This document shows, piece by piece, positions 1 to 8,074 of a DNA stretch of 64,000 bases. Positions within the stretch are counted from its first letter, which is position 1, and each line of letters starts with the position of its first letter. The translations under genes were made by a program, and so were the position numbers. The stretch is from Flammeovirgaceae bacterium UBA5008 (lineage in GTDB: Bacteria; Bacteroidota; Bacteroidia; Cytophagales; Cyclobacteriaceae): contig DGYK01000065.1 of assembly GCA_002398365.1 (NCBI GenBank), positions 14,904 to 78,903 on the forward strand, given 5' to 3'. The notes under the pieces were generated by a model. The model saw nothing but the letters and a program-made list of their open reading frames with translations, did not search any database and was not told the origin of the DNA.

Positions 1-1453
1 TGGGGCCCAGCGTTTTCCAGTCGCGCTCTAAAATATAGCGCAGGTCGAAATGCTCTCTCCAATACGCTGCAACGCTTTTATCAATCTCGCCCGTTTCTTT
101 GTTAAAGATCCGCTTCGGGTAACCATCTTCTCCTTGCGGAGAGTACACGGCCTCCCAAATATCCCATTGCTGGCCTGAGCGCGAGTGTGTGCCGAGTGCT
201 AATTCATAATGGTTGGATTCTTGCATCGTATTTTGAATCTGACCTAAATAATTTCGGTGGGCCGGACGCGCCAATTTTTTAAACTCACTGTCATACCAAT
301 AGGCATTCGTGTCTTTGTAAATATCCACCAGGCAAAAGGCACTAAAATCAATCGGATCGGGGCACGCTGCAAAACATCCGTTGAACTCATCGGGATAAAA
401 CATTTGCACTGCCAACGCCTCCCAGCCTCCGGTAGAACCTCCATAGGTAAAGCGTGCCCAGCCTTGACCTATGCCGCGAAACTTCGATTCAATTTCAGGC
501 AACAATTCTTTCATGATGGCATCGCCCCACGGCCCCATGCTGGCCGAGTTAACCGCATACGAATCATCATAGTAAGGTGTGGCATGTTGAATTTCTACCA
601 CCAGAAAACGCGGAAAATTTTTGCTCGTCCACTGCTTATAAAAATTATACGCTTCTTGTTTTTGCAATTTGTTGTAGCCATATATTCCAAAGCGCGCGCT
701 GTAATCGCTCGTGTCCATTTTAGGGTCTGGCGGTTCGGTGCTAAAGCCGCCAAAGTCTTTGGGAAAGTGGCCATGATAAATCATTAACGGATAGTGCGTT
801 TGCGGGTGTTCATCAAACCCTTCGGGAAGGAGCACGTGCGCCCCCACGTACATGGGTTTTCCGTAGAACTCGCTCAGCAATTTGCTTTGCACTTTTAGGT
901 GCTTTACATACTTCGTATCCTCCGGTTCTTTGACGGGCGCAATTTTTTGATCCATCACCACTTTTATGATTTCATTTTTGGTTGAATCAATGTAGATCTT
1001 GGTGGGTTTGCTATAAAAGTTTCCCGGTTTCGAATTCCACTGCTGGCCTTCTCCCTGGTCGGGAGGCAGTTTTACGGTATGCCCCGTTTTCAAATGAAAT
1101 GTTTCATAGCGATTGATCAATCCCTGCACGTAATACTCTCCGGCCGGAATATCTTTCAGATTGCGGAGCGGATAACCAAAAGCCGATTCATCGATTGCAA
1201 TTTCATCGCCCGGTTTCATACCCTCTACGTCCACACCAAAGACAAGTTGAGTTTCCAATCCATCATTGATTTGAAAACGCGGCTCGGCTTTGTTGTTGGT
1301 AGATAGCAAGAGCAATAGCCGTCCGTCTTGTGCCTGTTCACTGAGTTCTTTGGTAAACGAGATCGAAAATTTTGGTATACTTTTAGTGTCTGCCGAGTCG
1401 GAACACTGTATGCAGAGTAAGAAAACGAAAGGAAGAAATCGCAGCCACTTCAT
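1..1453 (-). CDS. Putative esterase-family lipoprotein (alpha/beta hydrolase), 3' end cut by window edge
   Basis: Reading the minus strand from ATG at 1453 gives about 484 codons that stay open to base 1, so the C-terminus lies outside the window. The N-terminus (MKWLRFLPFVFLLCIQCSDS) is a lipoprotein signal with a lipobox Cys near residue 18. Around residue 335-345 a GGSTGGWE nucleophile-elbow motif (bases about 425-450) matches the Ser site of the putative-esterase group of alpha/beta hydrolases. A region upstream of it, around residues 210-240, reads YPLMIYHGHFPKDF, a typical strand and oxyanion loop. It is probably an outer-membrane-anchored or periplasmic hydrolase; the substrate cannot be told. 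The acid and His of the triad are not assigned here and may lie partly beyond the edge. Confidence 0.8.
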   Translation of the reverse strand, partial: MKWLRFLPFVFLLCIQCSDSADTKSIPKFSISFTKELSEQAQDGRLLLLLSTNNKAEPRFQINDGLETQLVFGVDVEGMKPGDEIAIDESAFGYPLRNLKDIPAGEYYVQGLINRYETFHLKTGHTVKLPPDQGEGQQWNSKPGNFYSKPTKIYIDSTKNEIIKVVMDQKIAPVKEPEDTKYVKHLKVQSKLLSEFYGKPMYVGAHVLLPEGFDEHPQTHYPLMIYHGHFPKDFGGFSTEPPDPKMDTSDYSARFGIYGYNKLQKQEAYNFYKQWTSKNFPRFLVVEIQHATPYYDDSYAVNSASMGPWGDAIMKELLPEIESKFRGIGQGWARFTYGGSTGGWEALAVQMFYPDEFNGCFAACPDPIDFSAFCLVDIYKDTNAYWYDSEFKKLARPAHRNYLGQIQNTMQESNHYELALGTHSRSGQQWDIWEAVYSPQGEDGYPKRIFNKETGEIDKSVAAYWREHFDLRYILERDWKTLGP

Positions 1454-1519
1454 AGTTGATAAAATTTAGATTGGAAGATACTTCGAATCTACGGGGCTTG
1501 CAACATGATTTATTTTTTT

Positions 1520-1700
1520 GGGCGGCTTGTCCCCCGAAGATTTATCGTAGGGGCGGTGGCCGGGCTGTACGCTACAAGTCCTCGTGTCGGCCCATACTCA
1601 CTATCCAATAGGGGCCGCCCCTGTGGGCTTTTCGCTCCCATCCCTACCGCGAGGGCTTCGGTATAACGAGCGGTGAATGGGAAGAAGTAGAGTAAAGTTC
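1520..1700. repeat. GC-rich intergenic segment, probable dispersed repeat
   Basis: The 318-base gap between the esterase gene and the next gene has no convincing reading frame. Its middle part is clearly GC-richer than the AT-rich genes that follow. It contains short complementary blocks (for example GGGGCGG at about 1551 and CCGCCCC at about 1615) separated by 60 bases, which could fold into a long hairpin. Similar GC-rich, gene-free blocks occur as dispersed repeats in Bacteroidota genomes; that identity is an inference because only one copy is visible here. Confidence 0.35.
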
Positions 1701-1734
1701 TAAATTTTGCACGCAGGTTGTAAACTTACGTATC

Positions 1735-1765
1735 GTTCGACATGCTCTAACGGAACATGCCGAAC
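1735..1765. repeat. Hairpin with 10-bp near-perfect stem
   Basis: GTTCGACATG (1735-1744) and CATGCCGAAC (1756-1765) form a 10-bp stem with one mismatch and an 11-base loop, directly after the 3' end of the minus-strand gene at 1773. No T-run follows on either strand, so it is a weak terminator candidate. It may instead be a small palindromic repeat. Confidence 0.4.
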
Positions 1766-1772
1766 AGCGGGA

Positions 1773-2282
1773 TTATTTACTCCCTCTGCTTTTTAAATAA
1801 TCATCAAAGGTATCAAAGTGTCCTACGATATTACTTCCTTTATCAATGGCGAAATAATGTCCCGGCTTCTGTTTAAGTTGCCCGATGAGTGACTTATCAA
1901 GTTTGTATTTTTTGAAAATATTGTCTAGCAGCTCCTGGTCAACATTGTCAATGGGAAATTGGATTGAAACCTCTCCATCATCATGACTCACTATGGTTGT
2001 CCCATTTTCTAATCTGATTTCACAATTATGAATGTAGTATTCAGAATTCTTAATAAAGAAAGCATTTAAATCTCCTATCGTATCAAACTGCCTGTCCAAG
2101 TATTTATAGTTGTCGGTGTAGGCGACAATCTCAGCGCTGATAATTTTTAGTCCCTGCGGTAATAGTGTTGTTGCTTGCAACGTTGACATTTCAAGGAAAT
2201 AAAACCCTTCAGTCAGGCTGGATGACTTTTGATAACTCAATAGTTGAATTGTCAGATATTCGTCTAATTCGAGTGTTATCAT
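1773..2282 (-). CDS. Hypothetical protein (169 aa)
   Basis: An ATG-started frame of 169 residues with no signal peptide and no membrane segment, so probably cytoplasmic. No family is recognised. The sequence is acidic and mixed in character, with aromatic-rich stretches such as NSEYYIHNCEIRLENG (residues about 79-94) suggesting a small alpha/beta domain. It is the last gene of an AT-rich run of minus-strand genes that share direction but are separated by gaps of 10-250 bases, and its neighbours are also orphans. Coding status rests on length and on its compatible position between neighbours. Confidence 0.6.
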   Translation of the reverse strand: MITLELDEYLTIQLLSYQKSSSLTEGFYFLEMSTLQATTLLPQGLKIISAEIVAYTDNYKYLDRQFDTIGDLNAFFIKNSEYYIHNCEIRLENGTTIVSHDDGEVSIQFPIDNVDQELLDNIFKKYKLDKSLIGQLKQKPGHYFAIDKGSNIVGHFDTFDDYLKSRGSK

Positions 2283-2331
2283 TGTAGTTGACCATTAGTT
2301 TGAACAATGTTTGTTTTTTGCTGAAAGCATA

Positions 2332-2895
2332 TCAACTTGTCTCGCTTACTCTCTTTTGAAAAACAATTACCAAATAGATCATGAGTAAAGTGACGTTCGT
2401 TAGTAGTATAATGATGCTTCGGACTAAGGCTAGATTAACGATTTCGCCCGCTTCTATGTAGCGCACTTTAGAAAGCTCTATTGCTTCAGCATAATTTTCA
2501 TTAACATAGAGTTGGACAACCGTGGAGAATACAATTATCATTAATGAAATTAATCCTATCATTCGAAATGTTTTCAATGAAAGAATTGTTCCGCTACTCA
2601 TGCCCTCTTTTTTTCTTGACGAAATTATACGGAACAAAATATATAGTAGCCCTAGAAAAATGATTCCCCTATATGAAATTGAAATAACGCCCAACAACTT
2701 AACGGGATAGAGTGAAAATGTCATTCTAACTAATCCATCTAATAAATTATCAAAAGAGTGAATTACGTATGGAAACAACATGCCTGCTACTACCAATAAA
2801 ATGACTGGATTTTTTACTTTCTCTTTTGTATCTAATGGCACCATAACCTGCTCTAGTTTTCGTATCAGATCGCCTAGTGACAACACTTCATCCAA
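2332..2895 (-). CDS. Hypothetical four-helix membrane protein
   Basis: About 187 residues with four hydrophobic segments at roughly residues 27-48, 65-88, 110-130 and 150-180, so an inner-membrane protein of unknown role. The first codon of the long frame is TTG at 2895. The first in-frame ATG is residue 18 (2844), which would still keep all four segments. A short ATG frame starting at 2951 (MKELIPTINEIIKYGLQPDW) runs into this gene in a different frame, which raises the possibility that the true N-terminus was separated by a frameshift. No family recognised. The remaining 175 bases up to the next gene hold nothing I can identify. Confidence 0.55.
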   Translation of the reverse strand: MDEVLSLGDLIRKLEQVMVPLDTKEKVKNPVILLVVAGMLFPYVIHSFDNLLDGLVRMTFSLYPVKLLGVISISYRGIIFLGLLYILFRIISSRKKEGMSSGTILSLKTFRMIGLISLMIIVFSTVVQLYVNENYAEAIELSKVRYIEAGEIVNLALVRSIIILLTNVTLLMIYLVIVFQKRVSETS

Positions 2896-3126
2896 TCAGG
2901 TTGAAGTCCATACTTTATAATTTCGTTTATTGTTGGGATGAGTTCTTTCATTTTAGAGACTTAAAATGCACGTGACTCTTTCAACAAACATCGTTCTTCT
3001 TCCTCACTCCCGCGATAAGTCTTGTCCGAATCAGAATTGACAGGATTTTATATACATAAGTCATCACTTCCGTAGAGCTATTTTAGAAATCTATGAAAAT
3101 GCTGACTACAGGATGAACGCAATACG

Positions 3127-3783
3127 TTATTTCAACACTTTAAACTTATCAATTGTATAGAACTGTTTTCCAGATGCTTCTACTGATATTGTATAGTCAC
3201 CCGTGTTCATTGATGGGCACTTGACTCTCAATAAAGTGTCAGAAGCAAATAGAACAGTAGCGGTGGTAAAATAAAACAAGACTCGATTACCTGAAATACT
3301 GCGACTGAAATTTTTTCCCTCTAACACCACCTCAGTTCCTGCAAAACCTTCTTTAGGTGCGAAATTAAAAATTATAGGGGCCGTACTGCCTTGGCTTATA
3401 AATTGCACTACATTTCCATATATAACCTTGTCCTTCATTTGTACAAATGCTCTAACATTGTATTTCCGGTTCAGTATTAAATCATTGGTAATCTGTTTAG
3501 TGAATATTCCACGTTTCAATTTAGAAGTGAAAGTAAAGGATGATGAGAAAGAACTGTTCAATATAGGTTTATTGCTTTCCGACCAAACAAAACCAAAACT
3601 CAACACATTTTGTTCAACGGCTAACTCTTCAATTTTTATACTAAAAGTAGCACCATCAGAATTAATGTTGGTCACATCCATTGTTATAAATACCGGGATA
3701 TTTACAGGGCTCAATGAATTATCTTCTTGAACACAACTAAAAACAAACAACGACAAAATGATGGCAACTAATCTATTATACAT
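3127..3783 (-). CDS. IPT/TIG-domain lipoprotein
   Basis: 218 residues. The N-terminal hydrophobic stretch ends in a lipobox (VFSCVQ, Cys about residue 17), predicting a lipoprotein exported by Sec and anchored in a membrane. Residues about 30-125 look like a beta-sandwich domain (ISSVDVT-like strands, FGFVWSESNKP). Residues about 133-218 match an IPT/TIG immunoglobulin-like fold: APIIFNFAPKEGFAGTEVVLEGKNFS, cited here only as the characteristic P-x-x-G-x-x-G-T-x-V-x-L-x-G-x-N-F pattern. IPT domains in Bacteroidota lipoproteins commonly mediate binding at the cell surface. It starts 11 bases after the stop of the outer-membrane barrel gene, so the two are almost certainly co-transcribed and may form a surface complex. 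Ligand unknown. Confidence 0.75.
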   Translation of the reverse strand: MYNRLVAIILSLFVFSCVQEDNSLSPVNIPVFITMDVTNINSDGATFSIKIEELAVEQNVLSFGFVWSESNKPILNSSFSSSFTFTSKLKRGIFTKQITNDLILNRKYNVRAFVQMKDKVIYGNVVQFISQGSTAPIIFNFAPKEGFAGTEVVLEGKNFSRSISGNRVLFYFTTATVLFASDTLLRVKCPSMNTGDYTISVEASGKQFYTIDKFKVLK

Positions 3784-3794
3784 TTTCTTATTCT

Positions 3795-4907
3795 TTAAAT
3801 TGTGTAACCCAATTTGATAGACAAACCACTATAACCTACAGACATTACGTTGCTAAATGATGTGTTAAAAAATGTCTTTTCATATCTTAAACCAAGATGA
3901 ATATTCTTTCTCTTTCCATTGTTTATTTCTATTCCAGCATCAATCGTAAATCCATAAAAGGGACGAACATTATGTAAAATATTGTCTTTTGCAACTTCGA
4001 TGGTTGAGCTATTAATTACTTTATTATTGAGAACGCCAGTGGGTGAATCGACAGCTAAAATAGTAACTACCCCTCCTGCTTTAGCATATGGTCTAATTCG
4101 CTTTCCGTTTTCTGAAATCAATTTCAGGCTTATTGGAATCATTACACCACTTAAGTCAAGCTTTGTGTAATAAGAAGAATTTGGTGTTTCATTATAAAAC
4201 GTTGGCTTCGCTTTAACAAAAAGTAATTCGGTAGACAAATATAAGCTACGATTCAAAAGCAGAGGAAAGTCACCAAATAGCCCAACCGTGATAACACTTT
4301 GGTCGACTTGATTAGAGATGGTGCTCTCATTTCCTAACTGTGAAGTGAATTTGAGTTGACCATACGCTACGGTTACTCCAATTTTTTTATAATTTAATTT
4401 ATCAGAGTTACCTACGCCTTTATTGCATTGATCCACAAACCTTCGAAGTGATGCCTTGGTGTAGCTAAGCCTCGAAAGTGTCGTTTCTCTTCCGTCAAAT
4501 TTGGTTGACTTTTTCAAAACAGCCTTAAAGTTTCTTCGTTGAAATTTTATGAGACTATCCTGTTTTTTTAAGAGGTAGTGCTTTCTACCCTTGTATAAAC
4601 TAGTATTGCCGGTTGTAAGCAGCAAATAAAATTTATCAGATCCATCAAAAGAAAGTGACTGATAGAGGTCTCCATCGAACCTATATTCATTTACTTCCGC
4701 AGGCGAAAAAAATACCCAAGGAACCTTCTTGGACTCTCGAAACGCTACCTTAAGCATACCATGACGAGAAACAAAACCTTGCTTATAGGCCGAATCAGTT
4801 CTAACATAATCCGGTTTGGATTGCCCGAATGAAAAAAGAGAAATCATGAGCAACTTCAAGGTTATAGCGATAAGTTTTTTGTTTATAGTTGAAATATTCA
4901 TGTCCAT
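3795..4907 (-). CDS. PorT-family-like outer-membrane beta-barrel protein
   Basis: 370 residues with a signal peptide ending near FSFGQ (residues about 10-29). The C-terminal half (about 165-370) consists of alternating amphipathic strands, such as VAYGQLKFTSQLG, YLSTELLFVK and HLGLRYEKTFFN. It closes with a short strand ending in Y-T-I, the pattern of small Bacteroidota outer-membrane barrels. The N-terminal half (about 30-160) is a soluble, Lys/Tyr-rich region without a recognised domain. It is the first gene of a two-gene unit with the IPT/TIG lipoprotein 11 bases downstream. Family assignment is by pattern, not by a search. Confidence 0.65.
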   Translation of the reverse strand: MDMNISTINKKLIAITLKLLMISLFSFGQSKPDYVRTDSAYKQGFVSRHGMLKVAFRESKKVPWVFFSPAEVNEYRFDGDLYQSLSFDGSDKFYLLLTTGNTSLYKGRKHYLLKKQDSLIKFQRRNFKAVLKKSTKFDGRETTLSRLSYTKASLRRFVDQCNKGVGNSDKLNYKKIGVTVAYGQLKFTSQLGNESTISNQVDQSVITVGLFGDFPLLLNRSLYLSTELLFVKAKPTFYNETPNSSYYTKLDLSGVMIPISLKLISENGKRIRPYAKAGGVVTILAVDSPTGVLNNKVINSSTIEVAKDNILHNVRPFYGFTIDAGIEINNGKRKNIHLGLRYEKTFFNTSFSNVMSVGYSGLSIKLGYTI

Positions 4908-5155
4908 TGTAATTGGCTCTTATATTGATTGAGGGTAAATATCTTAAAATAGTTTGATAAACCGATAATCTGTATTCAAGCTTATTTGAAAAACCAATTA
5001 ACTGAGGAGATAATCCCTTCCACTCCCGCCTAACATGATTATCATTGGCAGAAACTGGAAAGCAAGAAAGGATCAGTTGTCGCGTAGGTTATGATAGTTG
5101 TTCTCGACAGAATCCTTCGAGACGGGTACTTCGAAGCTGGTGTGATTTCAGCAAT

Positions 5156-5632
5156 TTAAATGATTTTTTGAATACGCATTCCAGTTGATAATATCAGTTT
5201 GTGTATCTCTCCTTCTGCAATGGTAATCTTAAAATACATTGTCGAGTCCGGGTTTTGCTTGTTAACAAATGGGAAATTGAATTCTTTAAATGTTTGTTCT
5301 CCCGAAATTGATTTTTTTGTTATGATCGAAACTGTAATAATGGAATCGCTGGGATATGCATTATTCTTTATCACGTCATATCCTTTTTCAAAAAGCCACT
5401 TTAATTGTTCAGGGTTTGCTTTCTGTAAAATCTCTTCACTCAATAATTGATTTAAACTGTCCGGTTTATTTTCTTCAATTAAATGCAATGACTTCTTTGC
5501 TAATGCCAATTCTTTACCATCTTTCAGTTCATTTATCCCTCTTCCACTTTCAGAATAGTTAAAACTACAACTAGTCATAATGAATATGAAAATCATCTGA
5601 ACATTTAAAGTCACTCTCCTTTTCATAAGCAT
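5156..5632 (-). CDS. Hypothetical lipoprotein (about 156 aa)
   Basis: The N-terminus carries a signal with a lipobox (FIMTSCSF, Cys about residue 22), so it is probably membrane-anchored after export. Two Met codons open the frame (MLMKRR...); the second (5626) puts the Lys/Arg residues next to the start as usual in signal peptides. The mature part has about 130 residues, rich in Lys and Glu and then beta-prone (SIITVSIITKK, MYFKITIAEGEIHKLIL). It resembles no family I recognise. It stands alone between gaps of about 250 and 100 bases. Confidence 0.6.
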   Translation of the reverse strand: MLMKRRVTLNVQMIFIFIMTSCSFNYSESGRGINELKDGKELALAKKSLHLIEENKPDSLNQLLSEEILQKANPEQLKWLFEKGYDVIKNNAYPSDSIITVSIITKKSISGEQTFKEFNFPFVNKQNPDSTMYFKITIAEGEIHKLILSTGMRIQKII

Positions 5633-5728
5633 TCATTTCGATTGATTCTACCAAATTTCGGAGTTCTAACCCACTCCTGCAAATCATTAATGACCTCCTT
5701 ATGAATTAACCATTTTTTTGAGTACTCG

Positions 5729-6142
5729 TTACTTTAATGTGTAATTTCCGTCAGTACGGGTAGCCGTTACCTCATAAAATTGCTCTGAAGTACTTTTAGT
5801 AACTATTCCTAGAATGAGATGAACTGTTTTTTCAAGAAGATCAATCTGTTGTTGGAAATCCTTCATATAAATCATAGATCTCTTATCTTCAACTTCTTGA
5901 AAGCCCGCCAGAGAATTGCTTTCGTGCAATATTTCTCTTAATTTCTTTCCCTTATTTGAATTTTTATCGATGTCTATATTTAAAGTAAAGCCCGGTTGTT
6001 TATCCAACCCTATGCCATATAAAATCATTTGTCGCGAGTCAGTAATTCTCAAATTAAATTTGGGAATGTTACAATGAATGGTAACACTCATACAGGAGCC
6101 GTCAATCAAACTTTTCTCCAGTATTTCTTTCAATGGCGACAT
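5729..6142 (-). CDS. Hypothetical protein (137 aa)
   Basis: 137 residues without signal or membrane segment, so probably cytoplasmic. It starts with MSPLKEILEKSLIDGSC and ends with a beta-rich tail (YEVTATRTDGNYTLK). No family recognised. The sequence has balanced charge and a predicted mix of helix and strand. It belongs to the same AT-rich, unidirectional run as its neighbours but has its own leader of about 170 bases. Coding status is likely rather than certain. Confidence 0.5.
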   Translation of the reverse strand: MSPLKEILEKSLIDGSCMSVTIHCNIPKFNLRITDSRQMILYGIGLDKQPGFTLNIDIDKNSNKGKKLREILHESNSLAGFQEVEDKRSMIYMKDFQQQIDLLEKTVHLILGIVTKSTSEQFYEVTATRTDGNYTLK

Positions 6143-6314
6143 GGAACTATATTTAATAAGATTAAGTTACGATTAAGCAAGAATTTAAAACCGGGGTCCT
6201 TTCTATTCATCGAACTTTGAACGAAGATAAAAATTAAAATTAACTCACTACCGCAATATGGAAGGAACATGCAATTGAAGATGGTGCACATCAGTCAATT
6301 GTTTTTGACCACCT

Positions 6315-7058
6315 TTAACTATTAAGATATTTATTGGGAACGTTTACTGGATGATAGTCAATTCCGTATTGTGCTTTTAACAAGAGTGACACAACTTCAT
6401 AAACATGATTCTCTGTCCGCTGAAATTGCCGGAGGAGTCCCATCATGGCATAGCTTATCGGATTCACCGAAGGAATGAATGTTTCCCATTCATAACCTTT
6501 GCCCCACACAAGTCCTTTTACTGTTAATGACAAGTCGGCCTTTTGGGAGATCAGGAAATTCAATACATCCAAACATTTATTGGCGTCTTGATTTACCGTA
6601 TGAAAAATCGGAGTGTGTCCACCAAAGCCATTGGTATCAAGTCCTGCGGTGGCGTTAATGTCAGCTCCGTGTTTGACAAGAACCTCCGCACATGCCAGAT
6701 GATTGTATTCCGCACAGATATGTAACAATGAAACTTCGTACAGCGGTGTGAAAGCACCATCCAAAGAGTATTTTTTTAGCAACACATTTTTACTGGAAGA
6801 TAACTGATTGTCCAGTTGATTAGCATCGTCCAATAAAACAGCTAGCAATGCCGGGTCATCCAACTCCAGTCCGTAGTCCACCAATACACTCATGCATTTC
6901 TTGAATAATGGCCCGCGGGTATACATGTTAATGAGTTTGTAAATAAGGGGTTTACCATCAATTATTTGATTAGGACTTATTCCCTTCTCCAAACACTCTT
7001 TAATTTCATCCACAGAATGTAGTTCAAAGGCCGTTATGATTTTTTTTAAATAATCCAT
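6315..7058 (-). CDS. Ankyrin-repeat protein
   Basis: About 247 residues from ATG at 7058; a GTG nine codons upstream (7085) is the only alternative. Ankyrin repeats are visible: a degenerate first one near residues 9-40 (HSVDEIKECLEKGISPN), a clear one near 108-140 (SLLHICAEYNHLACAEVLVKHGADINATA), given here only as the family's hallmark pattern, and a third around 145-180 (HTPIFHTVNQDANKCLDVLNFL). Ankyrin repeats bind other proteins; the partner is unknown. There is no signal peptide, so it is cytoplasmic. No neighbour suggests a toxin/immunity or catalase pairing. Confidence 0.75.
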   Translation of the reverse strand: MDYLKKIITAFELHSVDEIKECLEKGISPNQIIDGKPLIYKLINMYTRGPLFKKCMSVLVDYGLELDDPALLAVLLDDANQLDNQLSSSKNVLLKKYSLDGAFTPLYEVSLLHICAEYNHLACAEVLVKHGADINATAGLDTNGFGGHTPIFHTVNQDANKCLDVLNFLISQKADLSLTVKGLVWGKGYEWETFIPSVNPISYAMMGLLRQFQRTENHVYEVVSLLLKAQYGIDYHPVNVPNKYLNS

Positions 7059-7085
7059 GTAAACAATTGTATTAAGTGAAACCAC

Positions 7086-7390
7086 GATTCACAACTCATT
7101 GGTTTGCGTTGGCTATCTGCGGCCGAAACGAAATAGAAAATCCAAATTCTGTTGCTGGTTGCAAACCGGTACCAAATTAATCATTTTAGGAGATAGCGCC
7201 ATGCGGTAACGCGAAGGGCCAATGAAGACAGCTTACCACTGAAGTAACTGAGCCAAGACGATGTTGGCGGTAGTGTGTTGTAGGATGCTTGGTAGATAAC
7301 CGGAAGTCAGGTTGTCTGTGATTGTCTTATTATTTCTTTAAGAGCTAATGGTTGTAACCATCACCGCACTACTTACGAAGAATAAACAAA
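7086..7390. other. Gene-free stretch between ankyrin gene and response regulator
   Basis: About 300 bases without a convincing reading frame, tRNA or strong hairpin. Codons in all frames are broken within short distances except for a minus-strand frame that overlaps the regulator gene and is its shadow. It marks the border between the AT-rich orphan genes and the two-component system. I see nothing specific in it. Confidence 0.4.
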
Positions 7391-8068
7391 TCACAACTTG
7401 ACCAATCCATTTCTGATTGCGTACAAAACCAATCCCGCCACGTTTTTCGCTCCGGTTTTTCTTAAAAGATTGTTGCGATGTCCATTCACCGTCTTGGGGC
7501 TTATGCTTAAGCGATCGGCAATTTCTTCGGTGGTGAGTTGTAGGCAAATCATTTGAATGATTTCTTCCTCCCGCTTGGTTAATTCTTCAATTGAAATGAA
7601 TGAGGAACGTGTCAAATTCTTGCGGTTCACTTTCTTTTGAATGGCTTTCAGCGTGAGCGCATTGATATACGAGCCTTTGTGATAAACAGAAGTAATGGCT
7701 TCATACACTTCGTCCGGGTCAGAATCTTTCACAAGATAGCCGTGTGCCCCACTCTCAATCAATTGTGCGATGTGGCTCTCATCGTTGGAAATCGAGAGAA
7801 TGATGATTTTTATATCCGGATAGTGTTTTACCAGTTCGATGGTGACATGCTTGCCACTGAATTCTTCTTTTCCATTGGGGGGAAGGGAAAGATCTAGGAG
7901 CATCACATCCGGGCGTACAGCTACATTCTTTAATTTTTCACATACGGTGTAACCCTCTGCAGATTCAAACACAACCTGTAACTCCGGCCAACTGGAAAGA
8001 ATCGCTTTCATACCTTGTCGGAAAAGCAATTGATCTTCTACTAAGCCTATGTGAATGGTAGGTTGCAT
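7391..8068 (-). CDS. NarL/LuxR-type response regulator
   Basis: 225 residues. An N-terminal receiver domain (about 1-125) has the acidic pair E11-D12 and the phospho-acceptor Asp59 in VMLLDLSLPP; SISNDES supplies the conserved Ser and a Lys lies at HGYLVKDSD. A linker leads to a C-terminal LuxR-type helix-turn-helix (about 158-222: LTKREEEIIQMI ... TEEIADRLSISPKTVNGHR). It is the DNA-binding output of the sensor kinase encoded immediately upstream, whose stop lies 6 bases before this start, so both are one transcript. It probably controls genes at divergent or nearby promoters. Confidence 0.93.
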   Translation of the reverse strand: MQPTIHIGLVEDQLLFRQGMKAILSSWPELQVVFESAEGYTVCEKLKNVAVRPDVMLLDLSLPPNGKEEFSGKHVTIELVKHYPDIKIIILSISNDESHIAQLIESGAHGYLVKDSDPDEVYEAITSVYHKGSYINALTLKAIQKKVNRKNLTRSSFISIEELTKREEEIIQMICLQLTTEEIADRLSISPKTVNGHRNNLLRKTGAKNVAGLVLYAIRNGLVKL

Positions 8069-8074
8069 ATTTAA

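Noticed and set aside
1773..7390. Integron cassette array
   Set aside because: Genes are unidirectional and orphan-like, but I could not find repeated attC-like sites with paired GTTRRRY/RYYYAAC boxes, nor an integron integrase; the recombinase at 48849 is a XerD.
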